Below are positions 56,490 through 64,000 of a stretch of 64,000 nucleotides of DNA, piece after piece. How positions within the stretch are numbered: position 1 is the stretch's first letter; every line of letters starts with the position of its first letter. Under the pieces are notes generated by a model. The model was not told the origin of the DNA. It was given only the letters and a program-made list of their open reading frames with translations, and did not search any database. The translations under genes were made by a program, and so were the position numbers. This stretch comes from CAVQXR01 sp046330455 (GTDB taxonomy: Bacteria; Actinomycetota; Thermoleophilia; Gaiellales; Gaiellaceae), in assembly GCA_046330455.1 (NCBI GenBank), contig JAXLSU010000003.1, positions 255,519-319,518 on the forward strand. The letters run 5' to 3'.

Positions 56490-59400
56490 TCAGCTGCAGC
56501 CGGTGTTCTGGCCGCAGTCGCGGCAGGTGTAGCAGCTCCCGGTTCGGATCATCCGGCCGCCGCACTTCGCGCACTCGACGGCGTCCTCCCAGGCATTGAA
56601 GAGCGCCGCCTGTCCGGGGCTGACCGACGGCGCCGGTAGCCCGTAGGCGCCCTCGCTCTCCTCGCCGCCGTTCAGGAGCGACTCGGCCTCGGCGAGGCGC
56701 CGCTTCACCTCGGGGCTCATGATCCCGAGCTCCTGCTGGGTCTCCGGGGACAGGAACTTCTTGCCGAGCCAGCGGAAGATGTAGTCGACGAGCGACTTTG
56801 CGACCCTGATGTCGGCATCGTTCGTGAGCCCGCTCGGCTCGAAGCGCATGTGGCTGAACTTCGAGACGTAGACGTCGAGCGGCACGCCGTACTGGAGGCC
56901 GAGCGAGACCGAGATCATGAACGAGTTCATGAGGCCCGCGAGCGTCGTGCCCTCCTTGGCGATGTCGACGAAGATGTCGCCGGGGGTGCCGTCCTCGAAG
57001 AGACCGACGTGGATGTAGCCCTCGTAGTCGCCGACGCGGAACTTGCGGCCGACCTCGGTGCGGTCGTCCGGGAGGCGCCGGCGCTGCGGCTTGCCGAGCA
57101 ACGTGCCGGAGCCCGCCTGGCTGTCCTTCGACGCGAGCGGCTGGGCGACCTTGCAGTTGTCGCGGTAGATCGCGATCGCCTTGACGCCGAGGCGCCAGGC
57201 ATCGACGAGGAGCTGCCCGACCTCGTCCACCGTCGTCTGCTCCGGCAGGTTGACCGTCTTCGAGATCGCACCCGAGATGAACGGCTGGACGGCGCCCATC
57301 ATCTTCACGTGACCCATGTAGTGGATCGGGCGGTCCCCGACGGCGCAGTCGAAGATCGGGTACTGCTCGGTCTTCAGGTACGGGGCCCCGACGACGGTGT
57401 TGCGCTCGTCGATGTACGCGACGATCTCGTCGACCTCGCGCGGTGCGTGGCCGAGCCGCTCGAGCGCCATCGGGACGGTGCGGTTGACGATCGTGATCTC
57501 GCCGCCGCCGACGAGCTTCTTCGACTTCACGAGCGAGAAGTCGGGCTCGACTCCGGTCGTGTCGCAGTCCATCATGAAGCTGATCGTTCCGGTCGGGGCG
57601 AGCACGGTCGCCTGCGAGTTGCGGAACCCGTGCACCTCGCCGAGGTCGAGCGCGTCGTCCCATGCCTTGCGGGCGGAACTGAGCAGCTCGCCGGGAACGG
57701 AGTGCGCGTTCTCGATGTTGCCGACCGCCGCTCGGTGCTTCGCGATCACGCCGATCATCGCCGCCGTGTTCGGCCGGTAGCCGGCGTACGGGCCTATCCG
57801 GGCGGCGATCTCGGCCGACTTGCGATAGGCGCGCCCTGTCATCAGCGCGGTGATCGCAGCGGCGTAGGCGCGACCCTCGTCGGAGTCGTAGGGCAGCCCG
57901 CGGGCCATGAGCAGCGCGCCGAGGTTCGCGTACCCGAGGCCGAACCACGGTAGGCTCTCGCATTGCGCTCGATCTCGGGCGTCGGGTAGCTCGAGTAGCC
58001 GACGAGGATCTCCTGGGCGAGGAACACCGTGTCCACGGCGTGCTGGAAGCTCGCGACGTCGAACTCCCGTCCTCGCGGCGGAACTTCATCAGGTTCAGCG
58101 ACGCCAGGTTGCAGGCCGAGTCGTCGAGGTGCATGACTCGCTGCAGTTGGCGACGAGGAGTCCGTCGACGATATAGGAGTAGGTGGAGCCTGTGAGGTTG
58201 TAGACGACCTCCTGACCGTCAGCCTCACGGGAGACGAGCGTCGTGGTCGGCTTCGTCCGGTAACGGGAGGTCTCGGCGAGGAGGGTCTCGAGCGCGGCCT
58301 GCTTGCGCGGTGCGAGAACCCGACGTCGGAAGCGAATCGTCCGACGTCTGAGCCGGTGATCCGAAGGTCGAAACCCTGACGAGACTCGTACTCGACGCTG
58401 GTCCCGTCGGCGTGTGTGGGAGAAGGATGCTTCACGACTCTCGGTCGTCTTGTAGAGACGACTGCGTACGCCGAATGCGAGCAGAAGCCGCTGGACGTCC
58501 TTCACGAGCGCCTCGCTGCGGCTGCCGAGGCCGACGTAGCGGCTCGCCTTGCCGCCGGTCTCGACTCGCGACACGCACCCGTCTGCGCCGAACAACCCAC
58601 GCAGGAAGGAGCGCTGTACCTCCCGGGGAGCCGTGAAGATCGCGGCCGGAACGCGCTTCTCGTGAGCTCGAGCCGATGTCACCCCGAGTCCCCGAAACAG
58701 CTCGCGCACGGCGGCACTTCCAACCCGGAGCTGGAACGTCCTGTTCGGCATCTCCTGGAGCAGACGCCACCGACGATCGACCACGAGCGCGGCGTGCGTA
58801 TCGCTGAGCCCATCCTCGCGGTCGTCGCCGCCGTACACCCACTGCACCTCGGCGCCGGTGAGGCACCCGTCACCGACCAGGTGCCCGGTCAGCTCGCCGA
58901 GCCCTTCGGTCCACCGATCCGGCAGCTCCCGACGGGAGACCTTTCCACCGCGAACGAACGACGTCGCGACAGCCTCGACCCTGACCGGAAGCGCCCAGGA
59001 AGCATCGTCAGCGGAGTCGCGGTATCGTTCAGCATCACCTGGTCGTCCGGAGCAGGCTGCCCGGCCTCGACGTAGCCCCGGTTGAGCGTCCACAGCCGGT
59101 GGTTCGGCGTGCAACGCAGCTCCTGACCGTTCCCGAAGCGCAGCCGGACGATCGGGCTCACGCCGTTGCGCATGACGGCAAGGGGTACGGTCGCGACAAC
59201 TCCCGTTCCCGGCGTTTCGGCGGTCGCCCGGTGCGTGTAGACGCGGAACTCCTCGCCGGCCCGGGCGCGCGCGTACAGCTCCGCGAACGGAAGGAGACCG
59301 GCGGTCGTGTGAACGCGCGCGTCGCCGGGAAAGCACGGATTCGACGCGTTGATCCGGCCCGAGTTCGGGCACGTGTGCCAGGCGTTGATCGTCGTGTCGT

Positions 59401-60442
59401 ACTGGACGCCGGGGTCGGCGCACTGCCAGGACGCCTCGGCGATGTCGCGGAGGAGCCGGCGGGCCGGTACGGCTCCGACGACGTGGCCGTCGGTGCGGGC
59501 GGTCAGGTTCCAGTCCTCGTCCGCCACCGCGGCCTCCATGAACGTATCGGTGACGCGCACGGAGTTGTTGGCGTTCTGGTACTGGATCGAGGCCCAGTGC
59601 GGGGAGTCGAGCGACATGTCGTACCCGGCCGCGGCCAGCACGCGGGCCTTCTCCTCCTCCTTGGCCTTGCACCAGATGAACTCCTCGACGTCCGGGTGAT
59701 CGACGTCGAGGACGACCATCTTGGCCGCGCGGCGTGTCTTGCCGCCCGACTTGATCGTTCCCGCCGACGCGTCGGCGCCCCGCATGAACGAGACCGGCCC
59801 CGACGCGTAGCCGCCCTTGGACAGCTGCTCCTTCGAGGAGCGCAGCCGGGAGAGGTTGATGCCCGAGCCGGAGCCGCCGCGGAACACGATTCCCTCGCGC
59901 CGGATCCAGTCGAGGATCGATTCCATCGAGTCCTCGATCGAGAGGATGAAGCAGGCCGAGCACTGCGGCTTCTCCTCGAAGCCGACGTTGAACCAGACCG
60001 GAGAGTTGAAGGAGGCGAGCTGGTTGACGAGGATCGCGCGCAGCTCGGCCCGGAACGCGTCGGCCTCGTCCTCGTCGGCGAAGTAGCCGCCGTCGAGCCC
60101 CCAGGCGCCGATCGTGTCGACCACCCTGTCGACCATGTGGCGCACCGTCCGCTCGCGCTCCGGCGAGTCCATGCGCCCGCGGAAGTACTTCTGGGCGACG
60201 ATGTTCGTCGCCGTCTGCGACCAGAACTTGGGGAACTCGACGTTGCGCTGCTCGAACGCGGGCCCGTCCTTGCCGGGGATGTGAGCGTCCCTGACCTCCC
60301 ACTCGATCTCGTCGAACGGATCGCGGCCCGGGATCGTGTAGAAGCGCTCGACACCGCACTCGCGGCCGGGGTCCGCGACGGAGTTGACGAGGTCGTCGTC
60401 GACGAACTGGGGTGTCTTCGAACTCCGCTCTACGGCTGCCAT
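56490..60442 (-). CDS. nrdJ: Class II (B12-dependent) ribonucleotide reductase with intein; frameshifted in this sequence
   Basis: N-extein (369 residues, 60442 to 59336) has QCSACFILSIED, FRGGSGSGINLSRLRSSKEQ and CPNSGRINASNP. The C-extein (58145 to 56490) has CSEYMHLDDSACNLASLNL once read across shifts, then VLAPTGTISFMMDCDTTGVEP and a C-terminal zinc-finger end CGGRMIRTGSCYTCRDCG. Joined length is about 921 residues, the normal size. It reduces ribonucleotides using adenosylcobalamin. The reading frame breaks at about 59012, 58450, 58316, 58135, 58066 and 57943. Five of these are fixed by adding one base. GGGGAGGAAGG precedes ATG 60442. Confidence 0.88.
58146..59335 (-). other. Intein with LAGLIDADG homing endonuclease inside nrdJ
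   Basis: Begins with Cys (CFPGDARVHTTAGLLPF, block A) and has block B ELRCTPNHRLWT. Two LAGLIDADG-like motifs follow, LTGHLVGDGCLTG and FLRGLFGADGCVS. It ends VVYNLTGSTYSYIVDGLLVAN before the +1 Cys. The corrected length is 397 residues. The penultimate residue is Ala, where His is usual. The insertion point is NP|CSE, directly before the thiyl-radical Cys of the reductase, which also serves as the +1 splicing nucleophile. Three of the frameshifts lie inside it. Confidence 0.9.
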
Positions 60443-60560
60443 GCCTTCCTCCCCGAAAGATATCTCGCTTCGCCTGGGTCCCCGATGGGGGACTGGGGAA
60501 GGTAGCGCGCCCGTCGGACGGAGCGCCTGGCGGCGCAGTTCGAACCGAAAAGCGTTGTTT

Positions 60561-60579
60561 GCAGGGATTTCGTCCCTGC
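60561..60579 (-). terminator. Hairpin between the LytR_C gene and nrdJ
   Basis: On the minus strand, GCAGGGA-CGAAA-TCCCTGC, a 7-bp stem, 27 bases after the LytR_C stop. A second small hairpin GTCCCC-CATC-GGGGAC (60478-60493) lies in the nrdJ leader. Confidence 0.45.
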
Positions 60580-60605
60580 GAGGGCCGAAGCGGCTGCCTG
60601 CGTCC

Positions 60606-61169
60606 CTAGGCCGCGTTCCCGACGACGAGCACGAGCTTGGCGCCGTGGAGCGCCGATCCTCGCATGCCGTCGAGCGGCACTGCCCGCGACCGCGCCAGCC
60701 CCAGGTCCTTCGCGAGGCGCTGGCCTTCGCCGAGGAAGCCCGGGCGGTACATCACGATCGTGTGGGGAAAGCTCCGACGCTGTGCGTCGCCGACACGTAC
60801 GACCGGGTACTGGAGTCGCCTGACCGCAGCGGCACGCGTGGCGGCGGCACCGGAGATGCCGTTCCCGTTCAGGACGAGCACCGGGGTCTTCGCCCGCGGG
60901 AGACCGGCCTGGGTCGGCCCGGTGGCCGGCATCGTCGGCTTCGCCGCCTCCCCGGCCTTCTTGCCCGCGCCGTCTACGGCCTCGACCGCGGCTGCTGCCG
61001 GCCTGTCGTCCTTCGCGTCCCCCGCGAACGGCTTCGCGGCGAAGGCGAGCCCGATCACGAGGAGGACGACGAGCTCGACCGCTGCGATTGCCCCGGCGAT
61101 GAGGGCGACCCTGCGCCAGCCTGACCGCGGCTCGCCGAGGCTCGGGAATGCCGGGGCAGGAAGCTCCAC
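60606..61169 (-). CDS. LytR_C-domain membrane protein
   Basis: 187 residues. One transmembrane helix (about 20-45: VALIAGAIAAVELVVLLVIG), a charged and Ala-rich linker, then a LytR C-terminal domain (about residues 95-187) with PVLVLNGNGISGAAATRAAA and HTIVMYRPGFLGEGQRLA. The domain occurs on wall-polymer ligases or alone. No LCP catalytic domain is present. The GTG start is taken as the longest reasonable choice. Confidence 0.75.
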   Translation of the reverse strand: MELPAPAFPSLGEPRSGWRRVALIAGAIAAVELVVLLVIGLAFAAKPFAGDAKDDRPAAAAVEAVDGAGKKAGEAAKPTMPATGPTQAGLPRAKTPVLVLNGNGISGAAATRAAAVRRLQYPVVRVGDAQRRSFPHTIVMYRPGFLGEGQRLAKDLGLARSRAVPLDGMRGSALHGAKLVLVVGNAA

Positions 61170-61190
61170 GGCCGTCGGTGTTCGCCCTCG

Positions 61191-62111
61191 CTAACCCGTC
61201 TCCTTCGTGCGGATCCAGTCCCAGGTCGCGCGAAGGCCGTCGTCGAGAGACGTCACGGCCCGGAGGCCGAGCTCGGCGGCAGCCAGCTCCGGGTCGAGGA
61301 CGCTACGGAGCAGCTCGCCGGGCCGGGCCGGAGCGAAGCTCGCCTCGACCTCCACGCCAGTAACGCGCCGGCAGGCGGCGAACAGCTCGACGACCGAGGT
61401 CTCGTGGCCCGTTCCGACGTTGAAGACACCGCCCGCGTGACCGGCGGCGGCGAGCGCGGCGCGCACCGCGTCCCCGACGTAGACGTAGTCGCGCGTCTGC
61501 GTTCCGTCACCGAAGATCTGCGGCTGCCCGCCCTCGGCGAGGAGGCCGAGGAAGATCGCGACCACGCCTGCCTCCCCGTGGGGATCCTGCCGCGGCCCGT
61601 AGACGTTTCCGAAGCGCAGCACCGTGTTACGGCAGCCGTGGAGACGCCTGAAGGTCTGGAGGTACTCCTCGCCGCAGAGCTTCGAGGCGCCGTAGGGCGC
61701 GAGCGGGAGCCGTGCCGAGCGCTCGGTCGCCGGCCGGTCGCATTCCCCGTAGATCGCACCGCCCGTCGACGAGAAGACGAGCGCCGCACCGGCCCTACGC
61801 GCCGCCTCGAGCACCCTGACCGTGCCGAGGACGTTCACCTCGCAGTCGTAGTCGGGCCGTTCGACCGAGACGCGCACGTCTGCCTGCGCTGCGAGATGGA
61901 AGCACACGTCGGGGCGGGCGAGCCCGAACGCCTCGGCAACGGCCTCGGGGTCTCGGATGTCCCCTTCGATCAGCGTCGCGGCCGTGGGGACGTTGGTGCG
62001 CCGGCCGCTCGAGAGGTTGTCGAGAACGACGACCTCGGCGCCGTCGCGGACGAGCGCGTCCACGAGGTGGGAGCCGATGAAGCCGGCGCCACCGGTCACG
62101 ACTGCACGCAT
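61191..62111 (-). CDS. NAD-dependent sugar epimerase/dehydratase, GalE-like
   Basis: 306 residues. VVTGGAGFIGSHLVDALVRD is the NAD loop. FHLAAQADVRVSVERPDYD, SSTGGAIYGECDRP and the catalytic YGASKLCGEEYL (YxxxK) are typical of UDP-glucose 4-epimerase-like enzymes, as are LRFGNVYGPRQDP and DYVYVGDAV. ATG 62111 is supported by TACGAT 6 bases upstream on this strand. It may supply UDP-galactose or a related sugar for the wall or polysaccharide. Confidence 0.85.
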   Translation of the reverse strand: MRAVVTGGAGFIGSHLVDALVRDGAEVVVLDNLSSGRRTNVPTAATLIEGDIRDPEAVAEAFGLARPDVCFHLAAQADVRVSVERPDYDCEVNVLGTVRVLEAARRAGAALVFSSTGGAIYGECDRPATERSARLPLAPYGASKLCGEEYLQTFRRLHGCRNTVLRFGNVYGPRQDPHGEAGVVAIFLGLLAEGGQPQIFGDGTQTRDYVYVGDAVRAALAAAGHAGGVFNVGTGHETSVVELFAACRRVTGVEVEASFAPARPGELLRSVLDPELAAAELGLRAVTSLDDGLRATWDWIRTKETG

Positions 62112-62117
62112 CCGCTG

Positions 62118-62123
62118 ATCGTA
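62118..62123 (-). promoter_or_regulatory. -10 hexamer for the epimerase gene
   Basis: TACGAT on the minus strand, 6 bases before ATG 62111. Confidence 0.5.
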
Positions 62124-62164
62124 GTCGACGGTCCCGGGGCCGTCCCGCCACTCGCCCGGCGCCG

Positions 62165-62170
62165 TAGACT
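62165..62170 (+). promoter_or_regulatory. -10 hexamer for tmk
   Basis: TAGACT, 7 bases before GTG 62178. The epimerase and tmk promoters lie back to back in 66 bases. Confidence 0.5.
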
Positions 62171-62177
62171 CGGAGTC

Positions 62178-62837
62178 GTGTTCGTCACCTTCGAGGGCAT
62201 CGACGGGTCGGGGAAGTCGACCCAGGCGCGCAGGCTCGCGGAGGCCCTGCGTGGGCTCGGCCGCGAGGTCGTCGAGACGAGGGAGCCGGGCGGCACGGAG
62301 CTCGGCGAGCGTATCCGCGGGCTCCTGCTCGGGGACGGAACGATCGCGGCACCGGCAGAGGCCGCACTGTTTGCGGCCGCACGCGCCCAGCTCGTCGACG
62401 AGGTCGTCCTCCCGGCCCGCTCGCGCGGCGCGGACGTCGTCTGCGACCGGTTCGTCGACTCCTCACTCGTCTACCAGGGGGTGGCCCGCGGCCTTGGCAT
62501 CGATGCGGTGCTCGCGCTGAACGAGCAGGCCCTGGGCGGCGTCCTGCCCGATGTGACCTTCGTGCTCGTCCTACCCGTCGACGAGGCGCTCGGGCGCTCG
62601 ACCGGGCGGCGTGACCGGATCGAGGCGGAGGGCCGCGGGTTCCTGGAACGGGTGGCCGAGGGGTACCGGGAGCTCGCCGTGGCCTTCCCCGAGCGGATCG
62701 TCGTCGTCGATGCGAGCCAGGCGCCCGCGTCGGTCGCTGCCACGATCCTCGACCAGGTGGTTGCGCGGCTCGAGGCGCTGTCCCACCCTTCGAGACGCTT
62801 TCCCGCCCTGGGTGGGGAGCTCACGGTCCCAGGGTAG
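62178..62837 (+). CDS. tmk: Thymidylate kinase
   Basis: 219 residues. P-loop FEGIDGSGKSTQ (residues 5-16), TREPGGTELGE, CDRFVDSSLVYQG (Asp-Arg of the TMP site) and the LID region TGRRDRIEAEG. It phosphorylates dTMP to dTDP. The C-terminus is about ten residues longer than usual. GTG 62178 follows a -10 hexamer by 7 bases. The pairing with holB downstream is common in bacteria. Confidence 0.93.
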   Translation: MFVTFEGIDGSGKSTQARRLAEALRGLGREVVETREPGGTELGERIRGLLLGDGTIAAPAEAALFAAARAQLVDEVVLPARSRGADVVCDRFVDSSLVYQGVARGLGIDAVLALNEQALGGVLPDVTFVLVLPVDEALGRSTGRRDRIEAEGRGFLERVAEGYRELAVAFPERIVVVDASQAPASVAATILDQVVARLEALSHPSRRFPALGGELTVPG

Positions 62838-62844
62838 ACATACG

Positions 62845-63141
62845 ATGAGCGGGCTCCGGGGTACGGCGCACGAATCGGCACGGATGCGTGACGAAGCCGG
62901 CACGGTCGCTCTGGCGCCGGTGTCGGCTCCGGCTCCCCCTTCTGCTCCGGCCCCGGTTTCGGTTTCGGCTCCGGCTCGGGTGTCGGTTTCGGCTCCCGCT
63001 TCTGTTCCGGTTCCGGTTCCGGCTCCCGCTCCGATCCTGGTCACGGCTCCCGCTCCCCGCTCTCGATCCCGGCTCGCCGGCTCGGGCTCCTGCTCCGGGC
63101 CAGAGCTCGCCGGGTGGCATTGGCCCGGGGCGTGCCGATGA
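62845..63141 (+). CDS. Low-complexity Pro/Ala/Val/Ser-rich ORF between tmk and holB
   Basis: 98 residues, most of it short PAPVSVSAPAR-like repeats encoded by the hexamer tandem repeat at 62928-63062. It starts 7 bases after the tmk stop. The stop overlaps the holB start (ATGA at 63138), the coupling style of this genome, so it may be translated. The composition alone gives no function, and it could be a non-coding repeat that happens to stay open. Confidence 0.35.
   Translation: MSGLRGTAHESARMRDEAGTVALAPVSAPAPPSAPAPVSVSAPARVSVSAPASVPVPVPAPAPILVTAPAPRSRSRLAGSGSCSGPELAGWHWPGACR
62928..63062 (+). repeat. Degenerate hexamer tandem repeat
   Basis: About 135 bases of GGCTCC/GGTTCC/GGTTTC/CGCTCC hexamers, including CCGGTTCCGGTTCCGGCTCC. 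It lies between tmk and holB. It is unlike anything else in the window and has no matching repeat elsewhere in it. Confidence 0.75.
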
Positions 63142-64000
63142 CGACGCCGGCCGAGGTCTCGGCGACCGGTGTGTCGCCGTTCGAGGAGATCCCCGAGCAG
63201 GACGAGCCGAAGCGGCTCCTGACAGCGGCGCTGCGGGAGGGGCCGGCGCACGCGTACCTGTTCCACGGACCTCCGGGTGTCGGGAAGCGTTCGCTCGCCA
63301 CCGCGTTCGCCGGCTCGCTCCTCGGCGACCACGACCGGGTCGAGCGGGGATCTCACCCGGACCTCTACGTGCTCGAGCCGCTCGGCGATCAGATCCGGAT
63401 CGACGCGATCCGGGAGCTGCGGCGCGACCTCCATATGCGGCCCTTCGAGGGCTCTCGCCGCGTCTACCTCGTCTTCGGCGCCGACGTGCTGAACGACGAC
63501 GCGGCGGACGCGCTGCTGAAGGATCTCGAGGAGCCGCCGGCCTACGCCGTGATCGTGCTCGTCGCCGACGAGATCGGATCGCTTCCGGCCACGCTCCGTT
63601 CGCGGTGTCAGCTCGTGCCGTTCCGGCGCCTGTCGCATCGGTCGATCGAACGCCTGATCCTCGACGGCCGCCCGGGTCTGCCGGCCGCTGCTGCCGCTGC
63701 TGCGGCCCGGGTCGCGGGCGGGCGGCTCGATCGTGCCTTGCGGCTGTTGAACGACGCTGCGGCCTCACGCCGCGGCGAGCTGATCGAGCTCGCACGCTCC
63801 GCCTACCGGGACGAGACGTTCGATCCCGGAGCCGCCGCCAGGTCCGTCGTGACCGTCGCCAGCGAGGCCGGAGCGGCGGCTCGCGAGGAGGCGGAGAAGG
63901 TCGAGGACGATCGGGAGACCGCACGGGAGCGTGAGCAGCGCGCCAAGCGCGTGGGGCGCGGGGTCGAACGAGAGGAGCTGCTCGAGGCGCTCGACCTTTT
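63138..64000 (+). CDS. holB: DNA polymerase III delta' subunit, 3' partial
   Basis: 287 residues are present, and the frame is open to the right edge. The clamp-loader ATPase fold has AYLFHGPPGVGKRSLATAFA (Walker A, about residue 40-60), YLVFGADVLNDDAADALLKDL and a sensor-1 region LPATLRSRCQLVPF with the SRC motif. The four-Cys zinc finger of other clamp loader subunits is not present. It should help load the sliding clamp during replication. ATG 63138 overlaps the stop of the low-complexity ORF. Confidence 0.85.
   Translation, partial: MTTPAEVSATGVSPFEEIPEQDEPKRLLTAALREGPAHAYLFHGPPGVGKRSLATAFAGSLLGDHDRVERGSHPDLYVLEPLGDQIRIDAIRELRRDLHMRPFEGSRRVYLVFGADVLNDDAADALLKDLEEPPAYAVIVLVADEIGSLPATLRSRCQLVPFRRLSHRSIERLILDGRPGLPAAAAAAAARVAGGRLDRALRLLNDAAASRRGELIELARSAYRDETFDPGAAARSVVTVASEAGAAAREEAEKVEDDRETAREREQRAKRVGRGVEREELLEALDL

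Noticed and set aside
60540..60560. GGTTCGAA on the minus strand, as the T-loop of a tRNA
   Set aside because: The flanking bases do not form a T stem, and no acceptor, D or anticodon arm fits around it.
60443..60605. Cobalamin riboswitch before the B12-dependent reductase
   Set aside because: The 163-base leader holds two small hairpins but no B12-box-like sequence that I can find.
1..64000. CRISPR arrays, IS elements, prophage genes
   Set aside because: No regularly spaced repeats, transposase, integrase or phage structural motifs were seen on either strand.

Overview
The window is about 70% GC, densely coded on both strands, and carries a very high-GC actinobacterial gene set: a B12-dependent class II ribonucleotide reductase, a YerC-headed histidine operon, many GTG/TTG starts, and frequent 4-base ATGA/GTGA/TTGA stop-start overlaps. 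I infer an actinobacterium of the Thermoleophilia (Gaiella/Solirubrobacter) type. No rRNA or ribosomal protein gene is present to confirm this. No tRNA, CRISPR array, IS element or phage gene was recognised.

Layout. 0-6.5 kb: a PIG-L deacetylase cut by the left edge, a PadR regulator with its membrane partner, and a zinc locus (Zur-like Fur protein, a zinc amidase, znuABC). 6.7-31.5 kb: a surface-polysaccharide cluster with seven glycosyltransferases or GT-like proteins, a priming sugar-phosphate transferase, Wzx-type flippase, Wzy-type polymerase/ligase and Wzz-type protein. It also has a sugar dehydratase, a DegT aminotransferase, a polysaccharide deacetylase, three sulfotransferases and four separate ATP-grasp ligases. 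31.5-36.5 kb: a proline-rich anchored protein, a membrane diguanylate cyclase, a UDP-xylose-synthase-like enzyme coupled to hemE, and a small unknown. 36.6-42.2 kb: the histidine genes hisA (divergent), yerC-like regulator, hisG, a hisC-hisB fusion, hisH, hisF and hisIE. 42.2-56.2 kb: single-gene metabolic units (isochorismatase-like hydrolase, soluble diguanylate cyclase, sulfite-oxidase-like enzyme, frameshifted PilZ protein, DEAD-box helicase, berberine-bridge-type oxidase, flavodoxin, arsR-arsM, DHA2 exporter, RidA, RHH and TetR regulators). 56.5-60.4 kb: nrdJ with an intein. 60.6-64 kb: LytR_C protein, epimerase, tmk, a low-complexity ORF and holB cut by the right edge.

How it fits together. 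The polysaccharide cluster has a complete Wzx/Wzy-type outline: priming, assembly, flipping, polymerisation and length control. It adds unusually many modifying enzymes, which suggests a sulfated polymer possibly carrying amide-linked groups. Two GGDEF cyclases and a broken PilZ receptor lie within 15 kb of it, so cyclic-di-GMP control is plausible. Many first genes of transcription units have a TAnnnT hexamer ending 6-8 bases before the start codon, which predicts widespread leaderless transcription. The nrdJ region carries about six frameshifting indels within 1.1 kb, mostly single-base losses, which looks more like local sequence error than gene death.
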